In this document: positions 25,655 to 34,446 of the stretch, one piece after another
Position numbering within the stretch: position 1 is the first letter of the stretch
Layout: each line of letters starts with the position of its first letter
The notes under the pieces: generated by a model
What the model was told of the DNA's origin: nothing
The model's input: the letters and a program-made list of their open reading frames with translations, nothing else
Database searches by the model: none
Made by a program: the position numbers and the translations under genes
DNA from: Streptomyces sparsogenes
GTDB taxonomy: Bacteria; Actinomycetota; Actinomycetes; Streptomycetales; Streptomycetaceae
Length of the DNA: 64,000 nt
Direction of reading: 5' to 3'
Assembly (NCBI RefSeq): GCF_001704635.1
Contig: NZ_MAXF01000091.1
Span: 1 to 64,000 of the forward strand

Positions 25655-27496
25655 ATGTCACAGCCGCCTCCGCCGCCCAACCAGCCGCCGCAGGGCGGCT
25701 TCGGCGCACCGCAGGACCCCTCGTACGGCTATCCGCAGCAGCCGCCGGGACCGCCGCCCGCCCAGCCGGGCTACGGCTACCCGCAGGCGCCGGGCCAACC
25801 GCCGCAGGCTCCCCCGGCCCCACCGCACCAGACCCCGCCGCCGCCCCCGCCCGGCCTCCCGCAGACCCCTCCGTCCGGCATGCCCCAGACGCCCCCGCAG
25901 GGCGCCGGCGGCTACGGCTATCCGCAGCCGCAGTCCGTGCACGCGCAGCCGACCCAGGTGTCCATGCCCGCGGCGACCTACCCGCCCGGCCCGCAGCCGC
26001 AGTACGGATACCCGCCCCAGGCCCCGTACCCCGGCGGCCCCGTGCCGGGCGGCCCGGGTGGCGGCGGCAAGCAGTCGAAGCAGCGGATGATGATCATCAT
26101 CAGCGCGGTGGTCGCGGTGGCGCTGATAGTCGTCGGCGGCATCTTCTTCGCCACCAAGGACGACGGCGGCGACCAGGCCAAGAACCCGGACAAGAAGACC
26201 AGCCAGAACGACACCTCGGGGACGACGGGCGGCAAGGACGTGCCCGCGCCCGAGACCATCGACGCCAAGCTGATCAACAAGATCGACATGCCCAAGGTGA
26301 GCGACCAGATCACCACCGAGGGCATGTGGGTCACCGACGACACCTTCGTGAAGGCCGACGTCTACAAGGTCGTCGGCTACCCGCTGGACGGCGGCAGCCC
26401 GAAGTGGACGATCCCGCTGGCCGGCGAGGTCTGCTGGTCCTCGGACCACCTGAGCGAGGACGGCCTGACGACGATCCTCTTCGCCGAGGCCAAGCCCTCC
26501 AAGGAGGACAAGTACCCCTCCTGCACCGAGGTCGGGCTGTTCGACCTGAACAACGGCAAGATGCTCTGGCAGAAGCACGTCAGCGACGGCGACGACAAGC
26601 TGCGCTTCGACGAGGTGACCCTCGGCGGCGGCACCGTGGCCGCGGGCGGCACCAGCGGCGGCGCGGCCTGGTCGATCGACGGCAAGCTGCTGTGGAAGCC
26701 GCAGCCCGGCGAGGAGTGCTCGGACGACGGCTACGCGGGCGGCGGCGACAAGCTGATCGCGGTGCGGCGGTGCGGCCAGTACGACAACCCGCAGTTGCAG
26801 GTGCAGACGCTCAACCCGAAGAACGGCAAGGTGAAGTCCAGCTACAAGGTCTCCTCGGGCCTGGACTACGTCCATGTGGCGTCCACCGACCCGCTGGTCA
26901 TCGGCCTCGACGCCGGTGACACGACAGGCGCCTCGGTCTCCGACTTCCTGACGATCGACGACAGCCACAAGGAGGGCAAGGTCGTCAGCAAGATCTCCAC
27001 GGAGGGCGGGAAGTACAACGCCGACTGCAAGACGACCGACGTCGAGCACTGCAAGCTGATCGCCATCAGCAAGTCGGCGAACGCCCTCTACATGGGGTCG
27101 GAGGACCGCGGCAGCGCGACCTCGGGCACGGCGAACGAGATCGTCGCCTTCAGCCTGAAGACCGGCAAGCCCATCGGGAAGACCGACGGTGTCACGGGCG
27201 CGGCGCTGACGCCGCTCGGCCTCGACAAGGACGGCTTCGTGCTCGCCTACCAGGAGAGCACCTACGACCAGGGCGGCGCGGTCTGGCGGATCGACCCGAA
27301 GTCGTACGAGAAGGACAAGCTGCTGCAGAACCAGGCGGCCGATCACCAGGTGGAGTCCGTCTTCAATGTGGAGTACTCGGCGGAGGTCATCTACGCCAAC
27401 CAGCGGCTGTACATGAGCGACACGTACGCCACCAAGCCCACCAGCAGCTACGACAAGAACGACCCGCTCGCCGTGATCTTCGGCGCGGGCGGCTGA
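25655..27496 (+). CDS. Membrane-anchored beta-propeller (PQQ-like) protein
   Basis: A 613-residue protein. Residues 1-140 are a disordered Pro/Gln/Gly/Tyr tail with PQQPP- and YGYPQ-like repeats, predicted cytoplasmic. A membrane segment (about 147-168) follows KQSKQRMM, and the rest is extracytoplasmic. Repeated strands such as VGLFDLNNGKMLWQKH, VQTLNPKNGKV and FSLKTGKPIG are typical blades of a PQQ-binding-like propeller; the cofactor itself is not implied. The ATG at 25655 follows AAAGGAAA. This architecture is common in Streptomyces with no known function. A strong terminator follows. Confidence 0.85.
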   Translation: MSQPPPPPNQPPQGGFGAPQDPSYGYPQQPPGPPPAQPGYGYPQAPGQPPQAPPAPPHQTPPPPPPGLPQTPPSGMPQTPPQGAGGYGYPQPQSVHAQPTQVSMPAATYPPGPQPQYGYPPQAPYPGGPVPGGPGGGGKQSKQRMMIIISAVVAVALIVVGGIFFATKDDGGDQAKNPDKKTSQNDTSGTTGGKDVPAPETIDAKLINKIDMPKVSDQITTEGMWVTDDTFVKADVYKVVGYPLDGGSPKWTIPLAGEVCWSSDHLSEDGLTTILFAEAKPSKEDKYPSCTEVGLFDLNNGKMLWQKHVSDGDDKLRFDEVTLGGGTVAAGGTSGGAAWSIDGKLLWKPQPGEECSDDGYAGGGDKLIAVRRCGQYDNPQLQVQTLNPKNGKVKSSYKVSSGLDYVHVASTDPLVIGLDAGDTTGASVSDFLTIDDSHKEGKVVSKISTEGGKYNADCKTTDVEHCKLIAISKSANALYMGSEDRGSATSGTANEIVAFSLKTGKPIGKTDGVTGAALTPLGLDKDGFVLAYQESTYDQGGAVWRIDPKSYEKDKLLQNQAADHQVESVFNVEYSAEVIYANQRLYMSDTYATKPTSSYDKNDPLAVIFGAGG

Positions 27497-27541
27497 GGCA
27501 CGGCCTCTTCGGCTCGCCCGCCGGCCCGGTGGTCGCTTCCC

Positions 27542-27611
27542 GGTGGCCCCGCCCGTACGTCGTCCCCTTCGCCAGGGGGGGGCGCGTACGGGCGGGGCCA
27601 CCGCCGTTTTT
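27542..27611 (+). terminator. Rho-independent terminator
   Basis: An 18-bp perfect stem: GGTGGCCCCGCCCGTACG (27542-27559) pairs with its complement at 27585-27602. It is followed after four bases by a run of five T (27607-27611). It ends transcription of the beta-propeller gene and is the clearest intrinsic terminator in the window. Confidence 0.92.
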
Positions 27612-27867
27612 CGGCTGCCCGGCCGCCCGTATCAGTCCGATTCGGGCGTGAAGTAGAGGTCAAGTAGGCGCGAATGGCCGGGATTTCGGCATTCCGGGGG
27701 GCTTCTTCCGGGTAAGGGGCGCGCGACGTCGAACAAGCGTGTAGCTTCCCGGGGACAAGGAATTGGCCTCGTTACGGGCCCGGCGGCCGAGGGGGTGCTC
27801 GCGCGGACGGCAGACGTGGTGGTCCGGGGCGGCCGGGACTCCGTTCCCGAGCGGATGGGGGGAGCTC
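27612..27867. other. Intergenic region upstream of atypical regulator
   Basis: Between the terminator and the next ATG there is no credible gene. The AT-richest part, around 27730-27770, contains TAGCTT and AAGGAATT and may hold the promoter of the following regulator. No repeat or RNA gene is seen. Confidence 0.4.
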
Positions 27868-28551
27868 ATGGGCGTGCGACTCATGGTGGTCGATGATCAC
27901 CGGCTGCTCGCCGAGGCGCTCGCCTCGGCGTTGAAGCTGCGCGGGCACCGGGTGCTCGCGGCGGCCGCGCCGAGCGCGGGGGCCGCGGAGCTGGTGGTGA
28001 GCCGGGCACCGGAGGTGTGCCTGCTGGGCACGGCGGCTCCCGCCGAGCCCGGCGCCTTCGAACCGGTCGTACGGATAAAGAAGGAGCGGCCGCAGGTCGC
28101 GGTGGTGGTGCTGGGCCCGGTGCCGAGCCCGCGCGGCATAGCGGCCGCGTTCGCGGCCGGGGCCTCCGGCTATGTGCGCCATGACGAGCGCATCGAGGGC
28201 GTCGAACGGGCGATGGTGAAGGCGCGCGCGGGCGAGGCCGCGGTGGCGCCCCAGCTGTTGCAGGGCGCGTTCGCGGAGCTGCTCAACCCGGCCGCGCAGC
28301 CGGACGACGAGGGCTCACGGCTGCTGCGGATGCTCACCCCACGCGAGGTGGAGGTGCTGATGCGGGTCGCGGACGGCGAGGACACCAGGCTGATCGCCGC
28401 GGGCATGGGGATCGCGCCGAGCACGGCGCGCACGCATGTCCAGCGGGTGCTGATGAAGCTGGGGGTGGGCTCCCGGCTGGAGGCGGCGGCCCTGGCGGCG
28501 CGCACGGGGCTGCTGGAGCGGGCGGCGACGCACCATGCGCCGCCGCCCTGA
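27868..28551 (+). CDS. Atypical LuxR-family response regulator lacking the phosphoacceptor Asp
   Basis: A 227-residue protein with a receiver-like domain (1-120) and a LuxR HTH (about 157-220; TPREVEVLMRVADG). The N-terminal acidic pair D9-D10 is kept (MVVDDHR). At the phosphorylation position it has Gly54 (CLLGTAAPAE) where DxxMP is expected, and the conserved Lys is replaced within GYVRHDE. It therefore probably works without phosphorylation, by ligand binding or constitutively. No kinase is adjacent. The ATG at 27868 follows GGGGGGAGC. Phosphorylation-independent regulators of this kind are known in Streptomyces development and antibiotic control; the targets here are unknown. Confidence 0.9.
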   Translation: MGVRLMVVDDHRLLAEALASALKLRGHRVLAAAAPSAGAAELVVSRAPEVCLLGTAAPAEPGAFEPVVRIKKERPQVAVVVLGPVPSPRGIAAAFAAGASGYVRHDERIEGVERAMVKARAGEAAVAPQLLQGAFAELLNPAAQPDDEGSRLLRMLTPREVEVLMRVADGEDTRLIAAGMGIAPSTARTHVQRVLMKLGVGSRLEAAALAARTGLLERAATHHAPPP

Positions 28552-28648
28552 GCCCCGCCGGGCCGCGCGCCGCCGGGCTTCCCGCCGCCGTCCTGAGCCC
28601 CGCGGGCGCGGCCGCCCTGAGCCCTGCGGGGCTTACCGCCGCCGTGGC

Positions 28649-28984
28649 TCAGCCTTCGTCCGCGTCCCGCCTGGGGACCGGGCCGGGGCCCTCCTGGCGC
28701 GGCTCGGGCGCGGTGTGCGGCGCGGCGGTGGGCCTCAGCTTCAGCCACAGCAGGAACAGCAGCCCGACGACGAGCATGGACAGGCCCGTCCACAGGTTGA
28801 TGTTGATGTTCTCGGCCTTTTTCAGGTCCGCGTCCGAGGCGGTGATCCCGGCGATGGTGACCAGGATGCCGTAGACCACGAACAGGCCGCCGATGATCCG
28901 CCGTACGTCGAAGAGCCGGGCCGCGGTCGCCGACTTCCCCTCGAGCTCCTCGACCTCGCGCTGGTACTCGTACTCTTCACTCAT
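28649..28984 (-). CDS. Small two-helix membrane protein
   Basis: A 111-residue protein. An acidic N-terminus (EEYEYQREVEELEG) is followed by two membrane helices at about 30-50 and 63-85, then a disordered Pro-rich tail. It starts 34 bp after the stop of the sodium:solute symporter on the same strand, so it is probably an accessory subunit or companion, as DUF485-like small proteins are for other SSS transporters. The match to any named family is not certain. Confidence 0.75.
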   Translation of the reverse strand: MSEEYEYQREVEELEGKSATAARLFDVRRIIGGLFVVYGILVTIAGITASDADLKKAENININLWTGLSMLVVGLLFLLWLKLRPTAAPHTAPEPRQEGPGPVPRRDADEG

Positions 28985-29018
28985 GATGTGAGGACTCGCC
29001 TCCGATCGGGCTCGCGGG

Positions 29019-30689
29019 TCACAGCGAGAACGGGACGTAGCACAGCGCGGCCAGGACGATCGCGCCCCAGCCCAGCAGGGCCGGCTTGCGGTACCAGGCC
29101 TCGTCGCCGGCCGCGGGGGGCTCGGCCAGGCCGGGGGAGGTGGTCCCGTAGACCAGGCCGGCCAGCGACTCCACCGGCTTGGGCTTGGTGAACGGCGTGA
29201 CCCCGACCATCACCACGCCGCCGACCACGAACGCGACGATCGCCGAGACGAAGTTGGCCCCCTGGTCGCTGGGGATGGAGATCACGCCCCCCTTGTAGAG
29301 CCAGAAGTAATTGATCATCGCGGCCACGGTCCCCGCGAGCAGCCCCCAGAACCCGGCCGCGGCCGTGGCCCGCTTCCAGAACATGCCGATGATGAAGACG
29401 CAGAACAGCGGCACGTTGAAGAACGAGAACAGGGTCTGCAGATAGTTCATGATGTTGCTGAACGACGAGGCGATGAAGGCCGTCCCCATGCCGCACAGCA
29501 CGCCGATCGCCGTCACCACGCGCCCGGTCAGCAGGTAGTGCGCGTCCGGGCGGCCCTTCTTGACGTACGCCCTCCAGATGTCGTTGGTGAAGACGGTGTT
29601 GAAGGACGACACATTGGCCGCCATGCCGGCCATGAACGCGGCGAGCAGACCGGTCACCGCCACGCCCAGCACCCCGTTGGGCAGCAGGTCGCGCATCAGC
29701 AGCGGGATCGCGTCGTTGTACTGCAACCCGCTCTTCTCGGTGCCGATCCCCGGCTCGACGACCAGCGCGATCAGGCCGGGGACGACCACGATCAGCGGGA
29801 TGAAGATCTTCGGGAAGGCGGCGATCAGCGGGGTGCGCTGGGCGGCCGAGAGGTTCTTGGCGGACAGCGCGCGCTGCACCTCGGCGAAGTTGGTGGTCCA
29901 GTAGCCGAAGCTGAGGCAGAAGCCGAGGCCGAGCACGATGGTCAGCCAGTTGGCGCCCAGCGGGTTGTCGCTGCCGATGCCCGTGCCGCCCCAGGCCGAG
30001 GTGAAGTTCGCCCCGTGGCTCTCGGTGAGCGAGTCGGACAGCCCGCTCCAGCCGCCGACCCGCTTGAGGCCGACGACGGTGAGCGGGATCAGCGCGGCCA
30101 GGATGACGAAGAACTGGAGGACCTCGTTGTAGATCGCCGAGGACAGGCCGCCGAGGGTGATGTACACGAGGACGAAGAGGCCGGCCACCACGATGGCCAC
30201 CCACTGCGGCCAGCCCAGCAGCGCCTCCACCACGATCGCCATCGCGTAGAGGTTGACGCCCGCGATCAGCACGGACGCGATCGAGAAGATGATCGAGCTG
30301 AGGAGGTGCGAGGAGGGTCCGTACCGGTGCAGCAGGAACTCGGGGACCGACCGCACCTTTGAGCCGTAGTAGAAGGGCATCATCACCAGGCCGAGGAAGA
30401 CCATGGCGGGGATGGCGCCGACCCAGTACCAGTGCACGGTGTACACGCCGTACTGGGCGCCGTTGGCGGCCATGCCGAGGATCTCCAGGGCGCCCAGATT
30501 GGCGGCGACGAACGCGAGACCGGTCACCCACGCGGGCAGTGACCGGCCGGACAGGAAGAAATCAAGGCTGGTCTTGACGCTCGCTCTGGCGGCGAATCCG
30601 ACCCCCAGGACGACCACGAAGTAGAGGATGAGAATGGAGTAGTCGAGCGCGTTGGTGGGGAGCCGAAGCCCTTCGGCCAGATAGTGCAT
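29019..30689 (-). CDS. Sodium:solute symporter (SSS), probable galactose transporter
   Basis: A 556-residue membrane protein with about 13-14 helices of the SSS/SGLT family. Visible family features include DFFLSGRSLPAWVTGLAF near residue 47 and the GGLSSAIYNEV and SFGYWTTNFAEVQRAL segments. It uses a sodium gradient to import a solute. It is divergent from galT-galE-galK with a shared 185-bp promoter region, so galactose is the best substrate guess; that is inference from context. A small membrane protein gene follows 34 bp downstream. Confidence 0.9.
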   Translation of the reverse strand: MHYLAEGLRLPTNALDYSILILYFVVVLGVGFAARASVKTSLDFFLSGRSLPAWVTGLAFVAANLGALEILGMAANGAQYGVYTVHWYWVGAIPAMVFLGLVMMPFYYGSKVRSVPEFLLHRYGPSSHLLSSIIFSIASVLIAGVNLYAMAIVVEALLGWPQWVAIVVAGLFVLVYITLGGLSSAIYNEVLQFFVILAALIPLTVVGLKRVGGWSGLSDSLTESHGANFTSAWGGTGIGSDNPLGANWLTIVLGLGFCLSFGYWTTNFAEVQRALSAKNLSAAQRTPLIAAFPKIFIPLIVVVPGLIALVVEPGIGTEKSGLQYNDAIPLLMRDLLPNGVLGVAVTGLLAAFMAGMAANVSSFNTVFTNDIWRAYVKKGRPDAHYLLTGRVVTAIGVLCGMGTAFIASSFSNIMNYLQTLFSFFNVPLFCVFIIGMFWKRATAAAGFWGLLAGTVAAMINYFWLYKGGVISIPSDQGANFVSAIVAFVVGGVVMVGVTPFTKPKPVESLAGLVYGTTSPGLAEPPAAGDEAWYRKPALLGWGAIVLAALCYVPFSL

Positions 30690-30800
30690 GAGTCACTCGC
30701 TTCGTCGCCAGAACGGAATGCACCACAAACGTTCGGTGAAGGTATCCGAATTCTCCTGCTTTGTCCGGCCACCTTCACGCTCATTGACGGGGCTGTTGAG

Positions 30801-30843
30801 TTGTGGTTCATTGTGTTTGGTTGTGTTGGATGACGCGTACAAT
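30801..30843 (+). promoter_or_regulatory. gal operon promoter with three 10-bp-phased TTGTG repeats
   Basis: TTGTG occurs at 30801, 30811 and 30821, exactly one helical turn apart. A -10 hexamer TACAAT follows at 30838-30843, about 32 bases before the galT GTG. Same-face phased repeats overlapping the -35 region suit a sugar-responsive regulator. The divergent symporter promoter must lie in the same 30690-30874 gap. Confidence 0.65.
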
Positions 30844-30874
30844 CAATGAAGAGACAGCGACAGGAGTTGCGGGA

Positions 30875-31918
30875 GTGAAGAAGACGGCGACGCGGCTCGC
30901 GGACGGACGCGAGCTGATCTACTACGACGCGCGCGACGACGCGGTGCGCGACGCCGTCGACCCGCGGCCCCTGGACCCCATCGCCACCCGCTCCGAGATC
31001 CGCCACGACCGCCTGCTCGGCGACCGGGTCGCGATCGCCTCGCACCGCCAGGGCCGCACCTACCACCCGCCGGCCGACGAGTGCCCGCTGTGCCCCTCCC
31101 GGGAGGGCCGGCACAGCGAGATCCCCGCCGCCGACTACGACGTCGTGGTCTTCGAGAACCGCTTCCCCTCGCTCGCCGGGGACTCGGGCCGCTGCGAGGT
31201 CGTCTGCTTCACCTCCGACCACGACGCCTCCTTCGCCGATCTCACGGTGGACCAGGCCGCCCTGGTGCTGGAGGCCTGGACCGACCGGACCGCGGAGCTG
31301 GCCCAACTCCCCTCCGTCGAGCAGGTCTTCTGCTTCGAGAACCGCGGCAAGGAGATCGGCGTCACCCTCGGTCACCCTCATGGGCAGATCTACGGGTATC
31401 CCTTCACCACGCCTCGTACACAACTGATGTTGCGCTCGCTCGCCGAGCACCGTGAGCGCACCGGCCGGAACCTCTTCGACGACGTGGTCGCCGACGAGCG
31501 GGCCGACGGGCGGCGCGTGGTGCTGGAGGGCGAGCACTGGATCGCCTTCGTGCCGTACGCGGCGCACTGGCCCTACGAGGTGCACCTGTATCCGAAGCGG
31601 CGCGTCCCCGACCTCCGCGAGCTGGACGAAGGCGCGCGCACAGAGTTTCCACAGATGTATCTGGAACTCTTGAGGCGCTTCGACCGGATCTTCGGGCCGG
31701 ATGAGCCGCCGACGCCGTACATCGCCGCCTGGCACCAGGCGCCGTTCAGCGTCGCGGACCGGGGTGAATTCGCACTCCACCTCGAGCTTTTCACCATCCG
31801 CCGCACTTCCGGCAAGCTGAAGTTTCTCGCGGGTTCCGAATCCGGCATGAATGTGTTCATCAACGATGTGCCGCCGGAGGCCGCGGCCGAGCGACTGCGA
31901 GAGGTAGCGAGCGAGTGA
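30875..31918 (+). CDS. galT: Galactose-1-phosphate uridylyltransferase
   Basis: A 347-residue Leloir-pathway enzyme that exchanges UDP between UDP-glucose and galactose-1-phosphate. The active-site HPHGQ is at 167-171 with nucleophilic His169. Cys pair CPLC and the late ELFTIRRTSGKLKFLAG motif are also typical. The GTG at 30875 follows AGGAG. Its stop overlaps the galE start by GTGA, so the operon is translationally coupled. Confidence 0.96.
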   Translation: MKKTATRLADGRELIYYDARDDAVRDAVDPRPLDPIATRSEIRHDRLLGDRVAIASHRQGRTYHPPADECPLCPSREGRHSEIPAADYDVVVFENRFPSLAGDSGRCEVVCFTSDHDASFADLTVDQAALVLEAWTDRTAELAQLPSVEQVFCFENRGKEIGVTLGHPHGQIYGYPFTTPRTQLMLRSLAEHRERTGRNLFDDVVADERADGRRVVLEGEHWIAFVPYAAHWPYEVHLYPKRRVPDLRELDEGARTEFPQMYLELLRRFDRIFGPDEPPTPYIAAWHQAPFSVADRGEFALHLELFTIRRTSGKLKFLAGSESGMNVFINDVPPEAAAERLREVASE

Positions 31919-32901
31919 GCAAGGCGCAGCAGAAGAAGTACCTGGTCACCGGCGGTGCCGGCTATGTGGGCAGCGTTGTCGCGGCGCATCTGCTCCAGGC
32001 CGGCCACCGGGTGACCGTGCTGGACGACCTGTCCACCGGGCACCGGGAGGGGGTGCCGGAGGGCGCCGAGTTCATCGAGGGGCGCATCCAGGACGCCGCC
32101 AAGTGGCTCGACCCCTCGTACGACGGCGTGCTGCACTTCGCGGCCTTCTCGCAGGTCGGCGAGTCCGTGGTCAACCCGGAGAAGTACTGGGTCAACAACG
32201 TCGGCGGGACCACCGAGCTGCTCGCGGCGATGCGCGAGGCGGGCGTCCGCACGCTCGTCTTCTCCTCCACGGCCGCCACCTACGGCGAGCCCGAGCGGGT
32301 CCCGATCACCGAGGACGCCCCGACCGCGCCGACCAACCCGTACGGGGCGAGCAAGCTCGCCGTGGACCACATGATCAGCGGGGAGTGCGCCGCCCACGGC
32401 CTGGCCGCGGTGAGCCTGCGCTACTTCAACGTCGCGGGCGCCTACGGGGCGTACGGCGAGCGGCACGACCCCGAGTCGCACCTGATCCCGCTCGTCCTCC
32501 AGGTCGCCCAGGGCCGCCGCGAGGCGATCTCCGTCTACGGCGACGACTACCCCACCCCCGACGGCACCTGTGTGCGCGACTACATCCACGTCGCGGACCT
32601 GGCCGAGGCCCATCTGCTGGCCCTGGGCGCCGCCGCCGAGGGCGAGCACCTGATCTGCAACCTGGGCAACGGCAACGGCTTCTCGGTCCGCGAGGTCATC
32701 GAGACCGTGCGCCAGGTCACCGGCCACCCGATCCCCGAGGTGATCGCGGACCGCCGCGGCGGCGACCCGGCGGTCCTGGTGGCCTCGGCCGAGCGGGCCA
32801 GGGAGCGCCTGGGATGGCGCCCGAGCCGCGCCGACCTGGCCGGAATAGTCGCGGACGCCTGGCGGTTCGCGCAGCACGTCGCACAGCAGAAGGAGAGCTA
32901 G
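31915..32901 (+). CDS. galE: UDP-glucose 4-epimerase
   Basis: A 328-residue extended SDR that interconverts UDP-galactose and UDP-glucose. NAD binds at GGAGYVGS (about 13-20), and the catalytic YxxxK is in NPYGASKLAVD. The substrate motifs FNVAGAYG and TCVRDYIHVADLA follow. The GTG at 31915 overlaps the galT stop, and galK starts three bases after its own stop. Confidence 0.96.
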   Translation: MSKAQQKKYLVTGGAGYVGSVVAAHLLQAGHRVTVLDDLSTGHREGVPEGAEFIEGRIQDAAKWLDPSYDGVLHFAAFSQVGESVVNPEKYWVNNVGGTTELLAAMREAGVRTLVFSSTAATYGEPERVPITEDAPTAPTNPYGASKLAVDHMISGECAAHGLAAVSLRYFNVAGAYGAYGERHDPESHLIPLVLQVAQGRREAISVYGDDYPTPDGTCVRDYIHVADLAEAHLLALGAAAEGEHLICNLGNGNGFSVREVIETVRQVTGHPIPEVIADRRGGDPAVLVASAERARERLGWRPSRADLAGIVADAWRFAQHVAQQKES

Positions 32902-32904
32902 CCC

Positions 32905-34107
32905 GTGAGTGACAGTGTGAGCGGCGCGGACCGCGCGGCGGAGGGTTTCCGCGCGGTGTTCGGCGCCGGGCCCGAGGGTGTGTGGGCGGCCCCGGGCCGG
33001 GTCAACCTGATCGGTGAGCACACCGACTACAACGACGGCTTCGTCATGCCGCTCGCGCTGCCGCACACCTGCCTGGCCGCCGCCCGCGCGCGCACCGACG
33101 GCGTCCTGCGGCTGCACTCCGGGGACGCCTCCGGCGGGGTCGTGGAGCTGCGCGTGGACGGCCTCGCGCCGGTCGCCGAGGCCGGGGCGGGCGGCGACCG
33201 CGGCGGCTGGGCGGCCTACCCGGCGGGCGTGGTGTGGGCGCTGCGCGAGGCGGGGCTGCTCTCCGGCGCCGCGGCCGGCGGGGCGGATCTGCACTACACC
33301 AGCACCGTGCCCACGGGCGCCGGCCTGTCCTCCTCCGCCGCGCTGGAGGTCGTGACGGCGACCGCGCTGAACGAGCTGTACGGTCTCGGCCTGGAGCCGC
33401 TGCGCATCGCCCAGCTGTGCCAGCGCGCGGAGAACGACTTCGTCGGCGTCCCCTGCGGAATCATGGACCAGACCGCGTCCGCCTGCTGCGCGGACGGGCA
33501 CGCGCTGTTCCTGGACACCCGCGAGCTGGCCCTGCGCCAGGTGCCGTTCGACCTGGCCGCCGAGGGGCTGCGGCTGCTGGTCGTGGACACGCGGGTGAAG
33601 CACGAACTCGGCGACGGCGCGTACGCGAACCGGCGCGCCGCCTGCGAGGCGGGCGCGCGGGCGCTCGGGGTGCCCGCCCTGCGCGATGTCGCGTACGAGC
33701 GCCTGGAGGACGCTCTCGCCACCCTCGCGGGCGACGAGACGCTGGTCAGGCGGGTGCGCCATGTGGTGACCGAGAACCGCCGGGTCGAGGAGGTCATCGA
33801 GCGCCTCGACGCGGGCGCCACCCGGTCCATCGGCCCGATCCTGACCGCCGGGCACGCCTCCTGCCGCGACGACTTCGAGATCTCCTGCGCGGAGCTCGAC
33901 CTGGTCGTGGAGACGGCCGACGCGGCGGGCGCGCTCGGGGCCCGGATGACCGGCGGCGGCTTCGGCGGCTCGGCGATCGTGCTGGTGGAGGAGGCGGACG
34001 CGGAGTCCGTGGGGAAGGCGGTGACCGAGGCGTTCGCCGCGGCCGGGTACCGGGCCCCGCGGATCTTCCCGGCGGTGCCGAGCGCGGGCGCGCGGCGCCT
34101 GGCGTAA
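32905..34107 (+). CDS. galK: Galactokinase
   Basis: A 400-residue GHMP kinase that phosphorylates galactose at C1. The galactokinase signature GRVNLIGEHTDYNDGF begins near residue 31. The ATP loop PTGAGLSSSAALE lies near 134, and the C-terminal MTGGGFGGSAIVL is present. GTG at 32905, three bases after galE and behind AAGGAGAG. Third gene of the galTEK operon. Confidence 0.96.
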   Translation: MSDSVSGADRAAEGFRAVFGAGPEGVWAAPGRVNLIGEHTDYNDGFVMPLALPHTCLAAARARTDGVLRLHSGDASGGVVELRVDGLAPVAEAGAGGDRGGWAAYPAGVVWALREAGLLSGAAAGGADLHYTSTVPTGAGLSSSAALEVVTATALNELYGLGLEPLRIAQLCQRAENDFVGVPCGIMDQTASACCADGHALFLDTRELALRQVPFDLAAEGLRLLVVDTRVKHELGDGAYANRRAACEAGARALGVPALRDVAYERLEDALATLAGDETLVRRVRHVVTENRRVEEVIERLDAGATRSIGPILTAGHASCRDDFEISCAELDLVVETADAAGALGARMTGGGFGGSAIVLVEEADAESVGKAVTEAFAAAGYRAPRIFPAVPSAGARRLA

Positions 34108-34446
34108 CCCCCTTGCGGCGACGGCTCGTTGACCGATCCACCGATCAAATCCCGTACAGTTTCGTTGACTTACTCCTCACAACGGAACACGATCCTCATC
34201 AGAGCGGGTCAACGTCGGTGCGCCGACGGTCAGTTTTGCCGAAATGCACCCCTGGTGTCGGACCCCGGCCGTACGCTGGGCACAGCGTCGGTGGGGGCCG
34301 ACGCTGATCAGGGGGCGAGACAGGCAGGTACGACGCCCGGGGTGGGGTAGCGATCGGCACGGCGGCGGCCGTGCGGCCGCGGCGACCCCCGCTCCGGGCG
34401 CCGTACCCGCACTGGTTTTTCCGTATCCGGAGTCGTGGGGGGTTCC
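34108..34446. other. Intergenic region between galK and an unusual regulator
   Basis: These 339 bp hold no supported gene. The AT-richest part includes TTGACC (34129-34134) and TACAGT (34155-34160), a -35/-10-like pair with slightly wide 20-bp spacing. GCGTCGGTGG and GCCGACGC around 34287-34308 form a modest inverted repeat. The promoter for the following regulator should lie here. Confidence 0.4.
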
